The position numbers and the translations under genes were made by a program. A DNA stretch of 22,538 nt from an uncultured Eubacterium sp. GTDB taxonomy: Bacteria; Bacillota; Clostridia; Lachnospirales; Lachnospiraceae. The notes below the pieces were generated by a model that saw only the letters and a program-made list of their open reading frames with translations, searched no databases and was not told where the DNA came from. Shown piece after piece: positions 1 through 8,848 of the stretch (within the stretch, counting starts at the first letter, position 1; each line of letters opens with the position of its first letter). The DNA is taken from the NCBI GenBank assembly GCA_947573465.1, contig CANPET010000003.1, positions 1-22,538 on the forward strand. Direction: 5' to 3'.

Positions 1-1240
1 TACCACCAATTGCACAGTTTAAGATAAAGAAGAACGGATGATCAAATTCCCCACCCCATACTTTATCGTAAATGCTCTTGCTGTAAATGCTTGGATCATA
101 CTTTCCTTTATTAACACCGTCTACTGTAAACTGGATGTATTTCTCTGTCCAGATAATTCCATATGTATGATATTTTTCTGCACACTGTGCCTGTGTTAAT
201 CCTGTCTGGTAATTCTTATTTCCATGGGACCATGACTGATTATTAAAGTACTCACAGTGAATTGTCTGTGGAACTCCACCATTCATTGCTTCAAGGATAT
301 CAATCTCTCCATCATATGGCCATCCTCTGGAATCTCCTGTGCCATCGCCTAACATCCATCCTGCAGACCATGTTCCTCTTGCTTTTGCAGCCTTGGCTCT
401 GATTTCCATTCTTCCATACTTAAAAGTCTTCTTGCCAGCTGTTTTAATTCTAGTAGAAGTATATTTTGTTTCTGTCTTTCCACCTTCTGTTTTTGTAGTT
501 ATTCTAGGAATAATTACAAGACTTCCATTCTCAAACTTAACATTATCTCCTGCTGTATAAGACTGTAATTCCTGATTTCCCCAGCCACCTTGTCCTGTTC
601 CTATTTCATAAGTCCAGTTGCTCATATCCAAAGAATTTCCATTAAATTCATCAGACCATGTTAACTTATATGTTTTTACACTCATAACATTGGAATATTT
701 TGCACTGACTTTTTTCTTAGCATTGTATGCTTTTACTTTAAAATAATGTGTGTAACCTAATGCCAGATTCTTAATTGTTGCATTTGTTTTCTTTACAGTT
801 GCAACTTTTTTATACCCACTGTTTTTCTTTGTTGAACGATATATATAATATCCTTTTGCTCCCTTAACCTTTTTCCATGTTAATTTTGCACCATTTACAG
901 ATATCGGTTTAGCAGATGTTAATTTTACATTTGCCAAATTTACTGTTACTTTTGATGTTGCTTTACTGCTTCCAACTGTAATTGTTATTTTACATTTGCC
1001 TGGAGCAACTGCTTTTACAACACCTTTTTTGCTAACTGTTGCAACTTTTTTATTACTTGTTTTAAATGTTGCACCTTTTTCTTTCACATAAATTTTTTCA
1101 CTTTTTCCAATCGTTAATGTGATTTTTTTACCTGATTGGATTGTTACCTTTGCATTAGCCTCTGTAGGATTGATTGAAATCACTGTAACAACCATTGCTA
1201 ACACTAAAACAATAGACAATACTTTCTTCATCATCTTCAT
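1..1240 (-). CDS. Secreted GH16 endo-beta-glucanase (laminarinase/lichenase type), C-terminus cut by window edge
   Basis: The 413 visible codons start at the ATG at 1240, preceded by GAGAGGG seven bases upstream, and run off the left edge without a stop. Residues 1-30 form a signal peptide ending in an A-N-A cleavage site. Residues about 31-100 resemble a bacterial Ig-like (BIG2) domain, and about 104-190 a fibronectin III-like domain (TWKKVKGAKGYYIYR). The GH16 domain starts near 192 (LTWSDEFNG). It shows the family signature GEIDILE at 311-317, so by family precedent E312 is the nucleophile and E317 the acid/base, and the final visible LNCAIGG matches the usual strand after it. GH16 enzymes of this type cut internal beta-1,3 or beta-1,3/1,4 glucan bonds outside the cell; the exact linkage cannot be read here. 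It is the last visible gene of the transporter operon, 68 nt after the second MalG gene, so it probably supplies the oligosaccharides that the operon imports. Confidence 0.93.
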   Translation of the reverse strand, partial: MKMMKKVLSIVLVLAMVVTVISINPTEANAKVTIQSGKKITLTIGKSEKIYVKEKGATFKTSNKKVATVSKKGVVKAVAPGKCKITITVGSSKATSKVTVNLANVKLTSAKPISVNGAKLTWKKVKGAKGYYIYRSTKKNSGYKKVATVKKTNATIKNLALGYTHYFKVKAYNAKKKVSAKYSNVMSVKTYKLTWSDEFNGNSLDMSNWTYEIGTGQGGWGNQELQSYTAGDNVKFENGSLVIIPRITTKTEGGKTETKYTSTRIKTAGKKTFKYGRMEIRAKAAKARGTWSAGWMLGDGTGDSRGWPYDGEIDILEAMNGGVPQTIHCEYFNNQSWSHGNKNYQTGLTQAQCAEKYHTYGIIWTEKYIQFTVDGVNKGKYDPSIYSKSIYDKVWGGEFDHPFFFILNCAIGG

Positions 1241-1269
1241 AGTTTTACCCTCTCGTTTATAAATATTGG

Positions 1270-1301
1270 GGAGACACAGGAATCTTTTGATTCCTGTCTC
1301 C
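1270..1301 (-). promoter_or_regulatory. Intercistronic RNA hairpin between MalG-1 and the GH16 gene
   Basis: On the transcribed strand GGAGAC-AGGAATC pairs with GATTCCT-GT-GTCTCC: a 13-bp stem with a 2-nt bulge and an AAAA loop. No U-run follows, so it is not a standard terminator. It more likely marks a partial stop, a processing site or a 3' stability element that lets the glucanase be expressed at a different level from the permeases. Confidence 0.6.
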
Positions 1302-1308
1302 TGTTATC

Positions 1309-2262
1309 TTATTCACCTGTGATACCTGTATTTTCGATACCTTCAATGAACTGCTTCTGTACACATGCATATAGCAACAATAACGGCGCTATGGCAATCA
1401 GTGTTGCCGCCATTCGATTGGCTTCATTTACCGAGTTCCCCGCAGATGCCATACCATTATCAAACATCGCCAGCTTTCCTGGCAGCAATGTGAGAGAATC
1501 ACCTGTCATAAGATTTGTAGTATAAGTCTCATTCCAGTTAAATACAAACGAGAACAAGAATACTACTAAGATTGTTGATATCGATAAGCGAATTGCTACA
1601 TGATAGAACACTTTCAATGAACCTGCTCCATCCATCATTGCTGCTTCATCTAATGATTTCGGAATCATATTAAAGAAGTTATAGAATATCAATATCAGCA
1701 TTGTTGAATATGCGCCCTGTCCTAACACAGACATTAATATCTGTGGAACAACTGTATTAATCAATTTAAATCCAATAATATTCTCCACTGTTGTAAATAC
1801 AATAATTCTAGGAATTGTTACCAATGGAATTGGAATAATAAATGCAATAATTAACATTACAAACCAGAAATTACGTCCCTTGAATGTATATCTTGACATT
1901 GCAAAAGCTGTTGTTGCTGAAACCGCTGTCTGGCAGATTGCAAGTAATGCAGAGAACCATACAGAGTTTAATAATGAACCCGGTACACTTAATGTTGATG
2001 CTGCATTTTTAAAGTTATCTAATGTTGCATGCTTTGCAATCCACGTAATCGATGGATCAATCAAATCTTTTGCCTGCATAATTGATTTTGATAACATTTC
2101 AAGTATTGGTTCTAAAAAGATAAATCCAATACAAATAAGTACAAAGTAAATTGCTATCTTTGAAACAATCTGAACACCTTTAAATCTTTTGAACTTAGCA
2201 AAGTTGAACTTTTTTAATACTGACAAATCAAGTTTCTTTGCTGTACTATTTTTATTTGCCAT
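1309..2262 (-). CDS. Carbohydrate ABC transporter permease, MalG type (pair 1)
   Basis: This 317-residue inner-membrane permease belongs to the CUT1 sugar importer family. After a basic cytoplasmic N-terminus come about six membrane segments (first near 34-51). The ATPase-docking EAA loop starts at residue 206 (EAAMMDGAGS). The start ATG lies inside the end of the MalF-1 gene (11-nt overlap) and has AGGAGG nine bases upstream, so the two subunits are translationally coupled and very likely form a heterodimer. The EAA loop implies docking to an MsmK/MalK-type ATPase, but none is encoded in the window. The substrate is inferred from the operon to be a glucan oligosaccharide. Confidence 0.93.
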   Translation of the reverse strand: MANKNSTAKKLDLSVLKKFNFAKFKRFKGVQIVSKIAIYFVLICIGFIFLEPILEMLSKSIMQAKDLIDPSITWIAKHATLDNFKNAASTLSVPGSLLNSVWFSALLAICQTAVSATTAFAMSRYTFKGRNFWFVMLIIAFIIPIPLVTIPRIIVFTTVENIIGFKLINTVVPQILMSVLGQGAYSTMLILIFYNFFNMIPKSLDEAAMMDGAGSLKVFYHVAIRLSISTILVVFLFSFVFNWNETYTTNLMTGDSLTLLPGKLAMFDNGMASAGNSVNEANRMAATLIAIAPLLLLYACVQKQFIEGIENTGITGE

Positions 2263-3364
2263 ATAACTTTGCCTCCTTCTTCTGATGTCTCATCTGTGCA
2301 GCCAGTCTCTTCTTCTGCTGCTTCTCCAGTTTTTTCAGTTTCTTTTCCTGCTTCTGTCTTGCCTTAATATCTTTTGCCTTTCTGTCTTTAAATAACAGGA
2401 ATACAAAACCAACGATAATTAAAACAATAATACTGTAAATCCATGCATATGTTGCCGCGAATCCCAGTCCTGTACCGGTTTCACCGGTTTTTTCTTCAAT
2501 CAGACTGTACAATGGATTGATAGAACCAAACATGCCGAGCTGAATTACTGTAAACACTGTGATAATCAACCCAGTCTGTTTCAACATTGGAATGGTAATC
2601 TTCCACATAATCTGCCATGCATTGGCTGAGTCAATCTTTGCCGCCTCATAAATGCTGCCGTTAATCTTCTGCAATCCATTAATAAATAATACAATCGGAA
2701 TACCAGTAAACCAAAGTATAATGGATAACTGATCAAAAATGCCTGCGAGAGCATGTGCCAGTCCTGAAGAATAACTTTCAATAATCTGCATAATAAAGAT
2801 ATTTGAGTAAGCTGTAGCCTGCTCATTTGCCGCCGCCAGCTGTTCCGCAGCAGAAGCAGTCTCTCCTGCAGACTGTACTGTCATAATCTGCTCCATAACC
2901 GGACCTGACATGATTACTACCGGTAGGAAATATAATGTTCGAAGAATACCTTTACCTGTTTTAATCTTTGATAATAAATAAGCAATGATGAATGATAAAA
3001 CCACTACAATAAAAGTATATGGAATAATCATCTGCAGGTAACTGAGTACCGCCGGTAAAAACTCATTATTGCCTACAAAAGCATTAATGTAATTCTTCAC
3101 ACCTGTGAATTCGAAATCATATCCAAGTGCTGTTGTCTTTACATTTGTAAAACTCAAATATACTGTAAAGAATAATGGGAACAATGTAAATGCTGTAAAA
3201 CCAACAATCCATGGTATCATAAACATATATCCTGCTCTGTCCTGTCTCTGCTGGTATGTTCTCATCTTTTTATTCTTTGTTTTCTTTGCCTCTTTTACTT
3301 TAGAAACCTTTTCTTTTTGAGGAGTTGTTTTCACTTCTGCTGTCTTCTTCATTTCTTCAGCCAT
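2252..3364 (-). CDS. Carbohydrate ABC transporter permease, MalF type (pair 1), with long basic tails
   Basis: The 370 residues form a MalF-type CUT1 permease. The core has about six membrane segments and the EAA loop at 240 (EAAKIDSANA). Three parts are unusual. The N-terminal cytoplasmic stretch of about 40 residues is rich in Lys. A region at about 160-205, rich in Ala, Glu and Gln (QSAGETASAAEQLAAANEQA), lies between membrane segments. The C-terminal tail at about 327-370 is almost entirely Lys, Gln, Arg and Ala and probably forms a charged helix or coiled coil in the cytoplasm. The start ATG shares its A with the TAA stop of the DUF5696 gene (TAATG), which indicates translational coupling. 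It pairs with the next gene, MalG-1. The tails could bind another subunit of the machine or anionic lipid; this is inference. Confidence 0.92.
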   Translation of the reverse strand: MAEEMKKTAEVKTTPQKEKVSKVKEAKKTKNKKMRTYQQRQDRAGYMFMIPWIVGFTAFTLFPLFFTVYLSFTNVKTTALGYDFEFTGVKNYINAFVGNNEFLPAVLSYLQMIIPYTFIVVVLSFIIAYLLSKIKTGKGILRTLYFLPVVIMSGPVMEQIMTVQSAGETASAAEQLAAANEQATAYSNIFIMQIIESYSSGLAHALAGIFDQLSIILWFTGIPIVLFINGLQKINGSIYEAAKIDSANAWQIMWKITIPMLKQTGLIITVFTVIQLGMFGSINPLYSLIEEKTGETGTGLGFAATYAWIYSIIVLIIVGFVFLLFKDRKAKDIKARQKQEKKLKKLEKQQKKRLAAQMRHQKKEAKLYGK

Positions 3365-5901
3365 TACTGAACACCTCCTTCCACAACTGTAGCACTTAAT
3401 TTTGCTACTTTGTTGCCATTTACAGTTACCTCATTCTCTGTATAGTTAATGATAACTGTCTTTGTATTTCCATCTTTCTCATATGTATTGGCAATTACAC
3501 CATCTTCTACAACTTTTCTACCAGTCCAGCTGTAACCAATTACCTGTGATAACGGTTCATTTACTGTTGCGTAGATATTTTTTACTAACTCTTCATACTG
3601 TTCAAACTCTGTTGAATAATAATCAGAAGATTTTGTTGCTGATAATAAGTATGATGGTTTCTTTGTCAATACAAAGGAAGGATTAATATTATAATCAATC
3701 ATTCTCAACTGATCTGTTGTGCTATAGAACGAGAAGTTTGCGTATGGTGCATAGACTTCCATTGTTCCGTGAAGTACCATCTGTAAAAATGGAACTGTAT
3801 CTGTCTCATATACATACTGTGAAGTCCCTACTGTTGACTGCAGATAACGGTCTGTATATTTCCACAAATATTTATTTGGTGAAACTAAGTTCGTTTTTGT
3901 TCCATTCTTCTTGATTTTTGCAAGGGCATTCTGATAATATCCAATGGCATCTGTCATTGTATTTTCAACGCCATCACTGTCATAAGAACTTACCAACACA
4001 TCAGAAGCACCATCGATTGTAAATGATTTACTGTAATCACCTAAATCTTCATACAAATCTGTAATCCATGAAGCTGTCTTCTTTGGTAATGCATAACCAA
4101 ACTCTGCAACAGGTACATTCTTTGGAAGCACTGTTGACTGGTCAACTTCCAGATACTTTGTATTTAAATGCTTTGCGGCATTATTGTAATAACTTATCAT
4201 ATCTTCATTAATTGTTGTAAATTCTCTTGAGAATGAGATATCAATACCTTTTTCAGCATATTTTGACATTAAATCTTCAAACTCTGACTTAGAACCAACA
4301 TTTCCCGATATACTTGTACTGTTTGGTTTTGCCATGGTCTCACCACCGCTCTGCCATCCAATCAAACCGGAATTAATATTCTGAATACCATCTTTCGAAA
4401 GTTTTTCTAAGATATCATCCACATCCTTTGCAGATGTAACTGCAACCTCCTGTGTAGAGAACACACCTTTTTTAGAATCTGACATCAGGAAATCTATTCT
4501 GATAGGAATGTCCTTTCCCTCCTGCTTGATTTCTGTTAAAACTTTCTCGTCAATTAAGTGCTGTCTATATGCCTTTGCCATACCAACATAGTCTGCTGAT
4601 GGTGTTCCATCGCTTCCATCACCACTTAAGAACTGATATGTTAAATCAATATCAAACTTATTCGGTTCATCCTGTACTTTTCTGTAAGACTCACCGGCCT
4701 GATTAATAACCTGATAAAACTCTGAATTATATGTAAATCCCGCATAAGCATATGTATATCTGATTTCATCTTCATCTGTTGATGCCGGTACTGCATTCAG
4801 TGTCATATACTCATCACCCTTATCTGCATATGCTACAAAGGCTGCCTGTGTTCCGTCACCATGAGAAATACCAAATACCGGCATTGTCGGGTCTTTAACC
4901 GGAACAACATCATCTGCCACTGACTTATATGTCAATTCTTTAGATGGGTCCGCCTGATATACGGCTCCTTCATAAGCTGTAAATTTTGCTTTGTTTTCCT
5001 GGAATCTGATTAAGGAACCACTTCCATCCGGAATTAACGCATAACCCGGTGTAATCTTATTTGCTTTTACATTTACCCAGTCTTCTTCTTTGTCATCAAA
5101 GTACTTTAATGCTCCACCACTGGCTCCAAGGAATGGTGTAATAACTACCTTACTAATTTGACCTATGCCATTTCCTGTAAGTTCTTTATAAGGTACACTA
5201 TAGTTGATTTTTCCATCTTCTCCAAATGTAATATATACATTCATTCCTAATTCTTTGTCATCTAAAGCAAATTTACATTCTAGTTTATAAATATGCTTTG
5301 CTTCGTCTTCCACCTGAAGACCGGATGTTCCTTCTTTGTCATCTTCTGCAGCTGATGAAACTCTGGTGGTCTTCATACTCTTACCACTTCCGGAAAAATA
5401 TTCCACTGTCAATAACGAGTTCGAATATGCTGCATACTGATCACTCTGAAATGAAGAATCAATTGGAGATTCTGCAATCTCTTTCACCTGCTTGATTTTC
5501 TGTGCGTCTGTTCCTTCAAGGTCTAATTCATCAGCATAATCAATGAGGTCTTCATTGCTTCCGCTTTCCTTTGCTTCCTTAACAATATCAAACGCTTCTT
5601 CTATCTGTGATGGAAGCGGTGTATCAATACCTGTCTTCCATACATATCCTGTCTTTGTATTTTCTACTGCAATGATATCTCTGTCATCGCGGAAATAATA
5701 TTTGTAATCTCCAACCTGACATAAAAGCTGATATGCAGAAGTAACTTTCATATCTGATGTTACTTTATCAGGAACCGGTCTTGTATCCCTGTTTGTATTC
5801 AGGAATGCCGCACCAACTGCTACACCTAATGAAAGGACACATAAGATACTCACAACAAGGACTGTAACTTTTATTTTATTTTTTCTACGAGCCTGTAACA
5901 T
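3364..5901 (-). CDS. DUF5696 protein: membrane-anchored, glycosidase-like extracellular protein
   Basis: This 845-residue protein has one N-terminal membrane anchor (about 11-33) after a basic start, with the rest predicted outside the cell. I place it in the DUF5696 family from its sequence pattern and its setting between sugar permeases. The layout resembles a glycoside hydrolase: a beta-rich N-terminal half (about 55-430, including IPDGSGSLIRF near 290-300), then an alternating alpha/beta stretch (about 470-720) that looks like a TIM barrel, then a small beta domain to the end. Candidate active-site features are the acidic DGASD near residue 630 and the conserved-looking FLQMVLHG near 705-712. 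No activity is proven. It overlaps the NHL-YIP1 gene by 17 nt and is fused by TAATG to MalF-1, so it is made together with the transporter. It could instead be a non-catalytic glycan-binding or chaperone subunit. Confidence 0.8.
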   Translation of the reverse strand: MLQARRKNKIKVTVLVVSILCVLSLGVAVGAAFLNTNRDTRPVPDKVTSDMKVTSAYQLLCQVGDYKYYFRDDRDIIAVENTKTGYVWKTGIDTPLPSQIEEAFDIVKEAKESGSNEDLIDYADELDLEGTDAQKIKQVKEIAESPIDSSFQSDQYAAYSNSLLTVEYFSGSGKSMKTTRVSSAAEDDKEGTSGLQVEDEAKHIYKLECKFALDDKELGMNVYITFGEDGKINYSVPYKELTGNGIGQISKVVITPFLGASGGALKYFDDKEEDWVNVKANKITPGYALIPDGSGSLIRFQENKAKFTAYEGAVYQADPSKELTYKSVADDVVPVKDPTMPVFGISHGDGTQAAFVAYADKGDEYMTLNAVPASTDEDEIRYTYAYAGFTYNSEFYQVINQAGESYRKVQDEPNKFDIDLTYQFLSGDGSDGTPSADYVGMAKAYRQHLIDEKVLTEIKQEGKDIPIRIDFLMSDSKKGVFSTQEVAVTSAKDVDDILEKLSKDGIQNINSGLIGWQSGGETMAKPNSTSISGNVGSKSEFEDLMSKYAEKGIDISFSREFTTINEDMISYYNNAAKHLNTKYLEVDQSTVLPKNVPVAEFGYALPKKTASWITDLYEDLGDYSKSFTIDGASDVLVSSYDSDGVENTMTDAIGYYQNALAKIKKNGTKTNLVSPNKYLWKYTDRYLQSTVGTSQYVYETDTVPFLQMVLHGTMEVYAPYANFSFYSTTDQLRMIDYNINPSFVLTKKPSYLLSATKSSDYYSTEFEQYEELVKNIYATVNEPLSQVIGYSWTGRKVVEDGVIANTYEKDGNTKTVIINYTENEVTVNGNKVAKLSATVVEGGVQ

Positions 5902-7951
5902 TTCTTATTATCTCCTTTCCTACTGTTAATAAGAAGTCATATAACTTCTCCCACATGATGATTACTACAAGAACTACAATCGCTGCAATTAACATAAACA
6001 CTACTGTGATAATCAAACTGAGCACTGTCTTCTTAAAGTCATAATCATGAACTGTTGCAAGTCCCTCAAAAATAACTGCAAGAGACCAGCCTACGCCAAT
6101 TAACATCACAACTGTTAATATAAATGATTCATTATATGTCAAAACATATGACATGCCAATGGTAATTAACATACTGAACATTGCAGGCATCACTCCATAT
6201 GCCGGAATCATAAATACCTGTTTTAACGTTCCGTCACCATCTGTAATAGATGTTACAAGATAGTTACAAATAATAAACAGTATCAATATTGCAAAGAATC
6301 CTACAACAACTGCTCCCATATCCATATCTTCTACATCTGTATACTGATAGATAAAACCTTTACCTGTCTGATACCACATATAAACACCAAAGAACACAAT
6401 GTATATAATCAATGCTGCAAGCGGTGATCCATTCTTTCCTACACGGATATCGTAGTATCTGTCAATTGGATGTTTTGCACACTTAAATGCATATCCAATC
6501 TCTCCAATAACAGGCATACTCTTAAGTTTCTTTCCTAGTGCCTTACGTTTCTTTCTGATGACCTTCTTCTTATCAATCAATCCGATAACAATCTTTAATG
6601 CAATTAGAATGATGATAATAATTAACGCTGTACTTAAATTTTTCTGTAAAGATTTATTTCTTACTTCCCAGAATGCATTCGAGTAACCTTCTCTGTTACC
6701 TGCAATCTCGAAATGTTCCATTGCCTTATCATACTCTTCATAATTAAAGTAGGCTTTTGCCACACCATTATGAGCAAGTACTGACATCTGGTTCAGTCTT
6801 AAAACATAACTCCAATCTTCTAACGCTTTCTCGTAATCTCCATTTTCATATTCTTTCAGCGCTTTGTAGATTGTTGTTGCATATTCTGTTGGCGTAAAGG
6901 ACTGTAAGAAACCCTTCTCTCCATCTGCTGTCCAGATATTGCCTTGGTTATCAATGGCAATGGTTGTCAGAGACGAGAACAAGCCTGAAACATCTTTGTC
7001 TTTAGCTGCTTCACCAAAGTTAAAAATCATCTCGCCTGACATGGTGTATATCCATATATAACCTTTCGAATCACTGACATAGATAATGCCATTTTCATCT
7101 GCTGTTACATCTGTAAACGCATTGGAACCGGCAATTGGATTATTAAACATATTGGTACCATCTGTACTATGTTTCTTTAAAAGGTCTTCGCCGGTACCCA
7201 TACATGTTGAGTAAGCTGTACCTTCTGCATCTACATAAACGTTAGAGAATGTTGATGGCAATGTATTTAATAATTCCGAGTTCTTTTCCTGTTCCTTTGT
7301 ATAAATTAATTTTAGGAACATCTGCTGTGGTGTAAGGCGTGACTTATTAGAAGTAAAATATCCTAAAAATTCACCTGTGTTTGCCAACTGGATAACACCT
7401 GCATACACACCTTCCGAAACAATGTATAAGTTGTTTCCACTATCTACAGCAACCTTACTTGGCTCATAGTTTGTATCAGCAAAAATCGGTGCTGTTGGTT
7501 TATCATACTGTCTTACATATTTAAAATCTCTGTCAAAACGAAAAACTGTTCTTGCACCTGTATCTGCAATATACAACTCTCCCTCTTTTGTTCTGTAAAT
7601 TCCCTTTGGATTTTTAAAACCACTGAATTTACTATCTTTAATACTGTCTTTGTTTAAAACTTTAACTACTTTTTCTGTGTCCAGATTGTAGATTACAATT
7701 CTTGCATTGCCTGTGTCAGCAATATACACCATGTTATTTTCATCAATAACCATGTCTTCCGGATTTTGTAACCCTAAATCTGTAATTGTTCTGTCCGGTA
7801 AATAAGCATCCTGTGTTCTTACCAGCTCTGATTCGTCATCCAATGTATAGGAATAACTTGTAGCCTGAGAAGCTGCGACAGGAAGCACTGACATTACCAC
7901 AAACGTTAGTGCCAGGAACAGAACTAATGATTTGTTTAATATTTTCTTCAT
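5885..7951 (-). CDS. NHL beta-propeller, TPR and YIP1-domain membrane protein
   Basis: The 688 residues combine unrelated parts. A signal or anchor segment covers residues 1-28. NHL-type propeller repeats run from about 45 to 355, seen as recurring blocks such as VIDENNMVYIADTGNARI, GELYIADTGARTVFRFD and AIDNQGNIWTADG. A TPR-like helical pair lies at about 356-425 (YENGDYEKALEDW, YNYEEYDKAMEHF-like). One membrane segment at about 441-458 and a basic linker lead to a YIP1-like domain with about five membrane helices (510-667). The propeller should lie outside, next to the binding proteins. It sits 11 nt after MalG-2 with AAGGAGG overlapping that gene's end, and its own end overlaps the DUF5696 gene. 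A scaffold joining binding proteins, permeases and DUF5696 is a plausible role, but no function is established. Confidence 0.85.
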   Translation of the reverse strand: MKKILNKSLVLFLALTFVVMSVLPVAASQATSYSYTLDDESELVRTQDAYLPDRTITDLGLQNPEDMVIDENNMVYIADTGNARIVIYNLDTEKVVKVLNKDSIKDSKFSGFKNPKGIYRTKEGELYIADTGARTVFRFDRDFKYVRQYDKPTAPIFADTNYEPSKVAVDSGNNLYIVSEGVYAGVIQLANTGEFLGYFTSNKSRLTPQQMFLKLIYTKEQEKNSELLNTLPSTFSNVYVDAEGTAYSTCMGTGEDLLKKHSTDGTNMFNNPIAGSNAFTDVTADENGIIYVSDSKGYIWIYTMSGEMIFNFGEAAKDKDVSGLFSSLTTIAIDNQGNIWTADGEKGFLQSFTPTEYATTIYKALKEYENGDYEKALEDWSYVLRLNQMSVLAHNGVAKAYFNYEEYDKAMEHFEIAGNREGYSNAFWEVRNKSLQKNLSTALIIIIILIALKIVIGLIDKKKVIRKKRKALGKKLKSMPVIGEIGYAFKCAKHPIDRYYDIRVGKNGSPLAALIIYIVFFGVYMWYQTGKGFIYQYTDVEDMDMGAVVVGFFAILILFIICNYLVTSITDGDGTLKQVFMIPAYGVMPAMFSMLITIGMSYVLTYNESFILTVVMLIGVGWSLAVIFEGLATVHDYDFKKTVLSLIITVVFMLIAAIVVLVVIIMWEKLYDFLLTVGKEIIRNVTGS

Positions 7952-7962
7952 CTTCTGCCTCC

Positions 7963-8832
7963 TTACTTAATACCAGAACTTGCCATTGTGTTCATAACCT
8001 TAGACTGCATACAAATGAATATTACCAGGTTTGGAATAAACATTATCATGTTTGCTGCAGCAACCATACCCGCAGCTGCTACCGCGTTATTAACACCAAT
8101 AGAGTTTACATAATATGTTAATGTTCTTAATGCTTCGTTTGTTATATAGTTGTTTGACGTTTCCACATTACTCCATACCTGCTGGAATGTCAGCACGACT
8201 GATGTCGCAAGTGCCGGTTTCGTAAGTGGAATAATAACCTTTCTTAAAATCGTTATATCTCCCGCGCCATCTACTACCGCTGCCTCTATCAAAGCATCCG
8301 GGATACCATCCACAAACTGCTTAACAAGGAACAAGCCTACCGGCATGGCAATTAATGGAAGAATGTGTGCAAACCATGTGTTGTACGCGCCGATATTTAC
8401 GATAATTAAGTATCTTGGGATTGCAACCGCAGTCGCTACAAACATAAGAGCCATCTGGTTTACTTCCCATAAAGCACCTTTTATCTTAAATTTCTTCTTT
8501 GAGAAAACATAAGCTGCCATAATTGTAATAATTAAGTTCAGCACTACTGTTAACACCGTTACAATCAACGAATTCAAGAAATATCTGGACATTGGAATAC
8601 CTGTAGAACCTGCTAAATTCAAAAGGTTCTTAAAGTTATCCATTGTCGGATTCTGTACAAAAATCGTTGGTGGGAATCTAAATAATTCTCCAAGTGGTTT
8701 AAACGCTTGATTTATCAAAAATACTACAGGAATAATCATGAATATTGATAAAGGAAACGCTACAGCATGGAACTTTAACTGTCCCTTTGAAAATCTAGAA
8801 GGATTGATTCTATTACCTTGAAAATTTGCCAT
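7963..8832 (-). CDS. Carbohydrate ABC transporter permease, MalG type (pair 2)
   Basis: A 289-residue CUT1 permease with about six membrane helices (first near 22-41) and the EAA loop at 183 (EAAVVDGAGDITILRKVIIPL), which is close to the family consensus. AGGAGG lies eight bases before the ATG, 16 nt after the stop of MalF-2. It differs clearly from MalG-1 across its length, so the two pairs are not a recent duplication. It is expected to pair with MalF-2 directly upstream and to use an ATPase encoded elsewhere. Confidence 0.94.
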   Translation of the reverse strand: MANFQGNRINPSRFSKGQLKFHAVAFPLSIFMIIPVVFLINQAFKPLGELFRFPPTIFVQNPTMDNFKNLLNLAGSTGIPMSRYFLNSLIVTVLTVVLNLIITIMAAYVFSKKKFKIKGALWEVNQMALMFVATAVAIPRYLIIVNIGAYNTWFAHILPLIAMPVGLFLVKQFVDGIPDALIEAAVVDGAGDITILRKVIIPLTKPALATSVVLTFQQVWSNVETSNNYITNEALRTLTYYVNSIGVNNAVAAAGMVAAANMIMFIPNLVIFICMQSKVMNTMASSGIK

Positions 8833-8848
8833 TTACTTTTCCTCCTTT

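Noticed and set aside
339..560. Plus-strand open frame of 73 codons
   Set aside because: It is antisense to the GH16 catalytic domain, whose frame is continuous and carries the GEIDILE motif; no ribosome site.
8150..8512. Plus-strand open frame of 120 codons, the longest antisense frame
   Set aside because: It lies wholly opposite the MalG-2 gene, which has clear permease features; the antisense protein has no recognisable domain or ribosome site.
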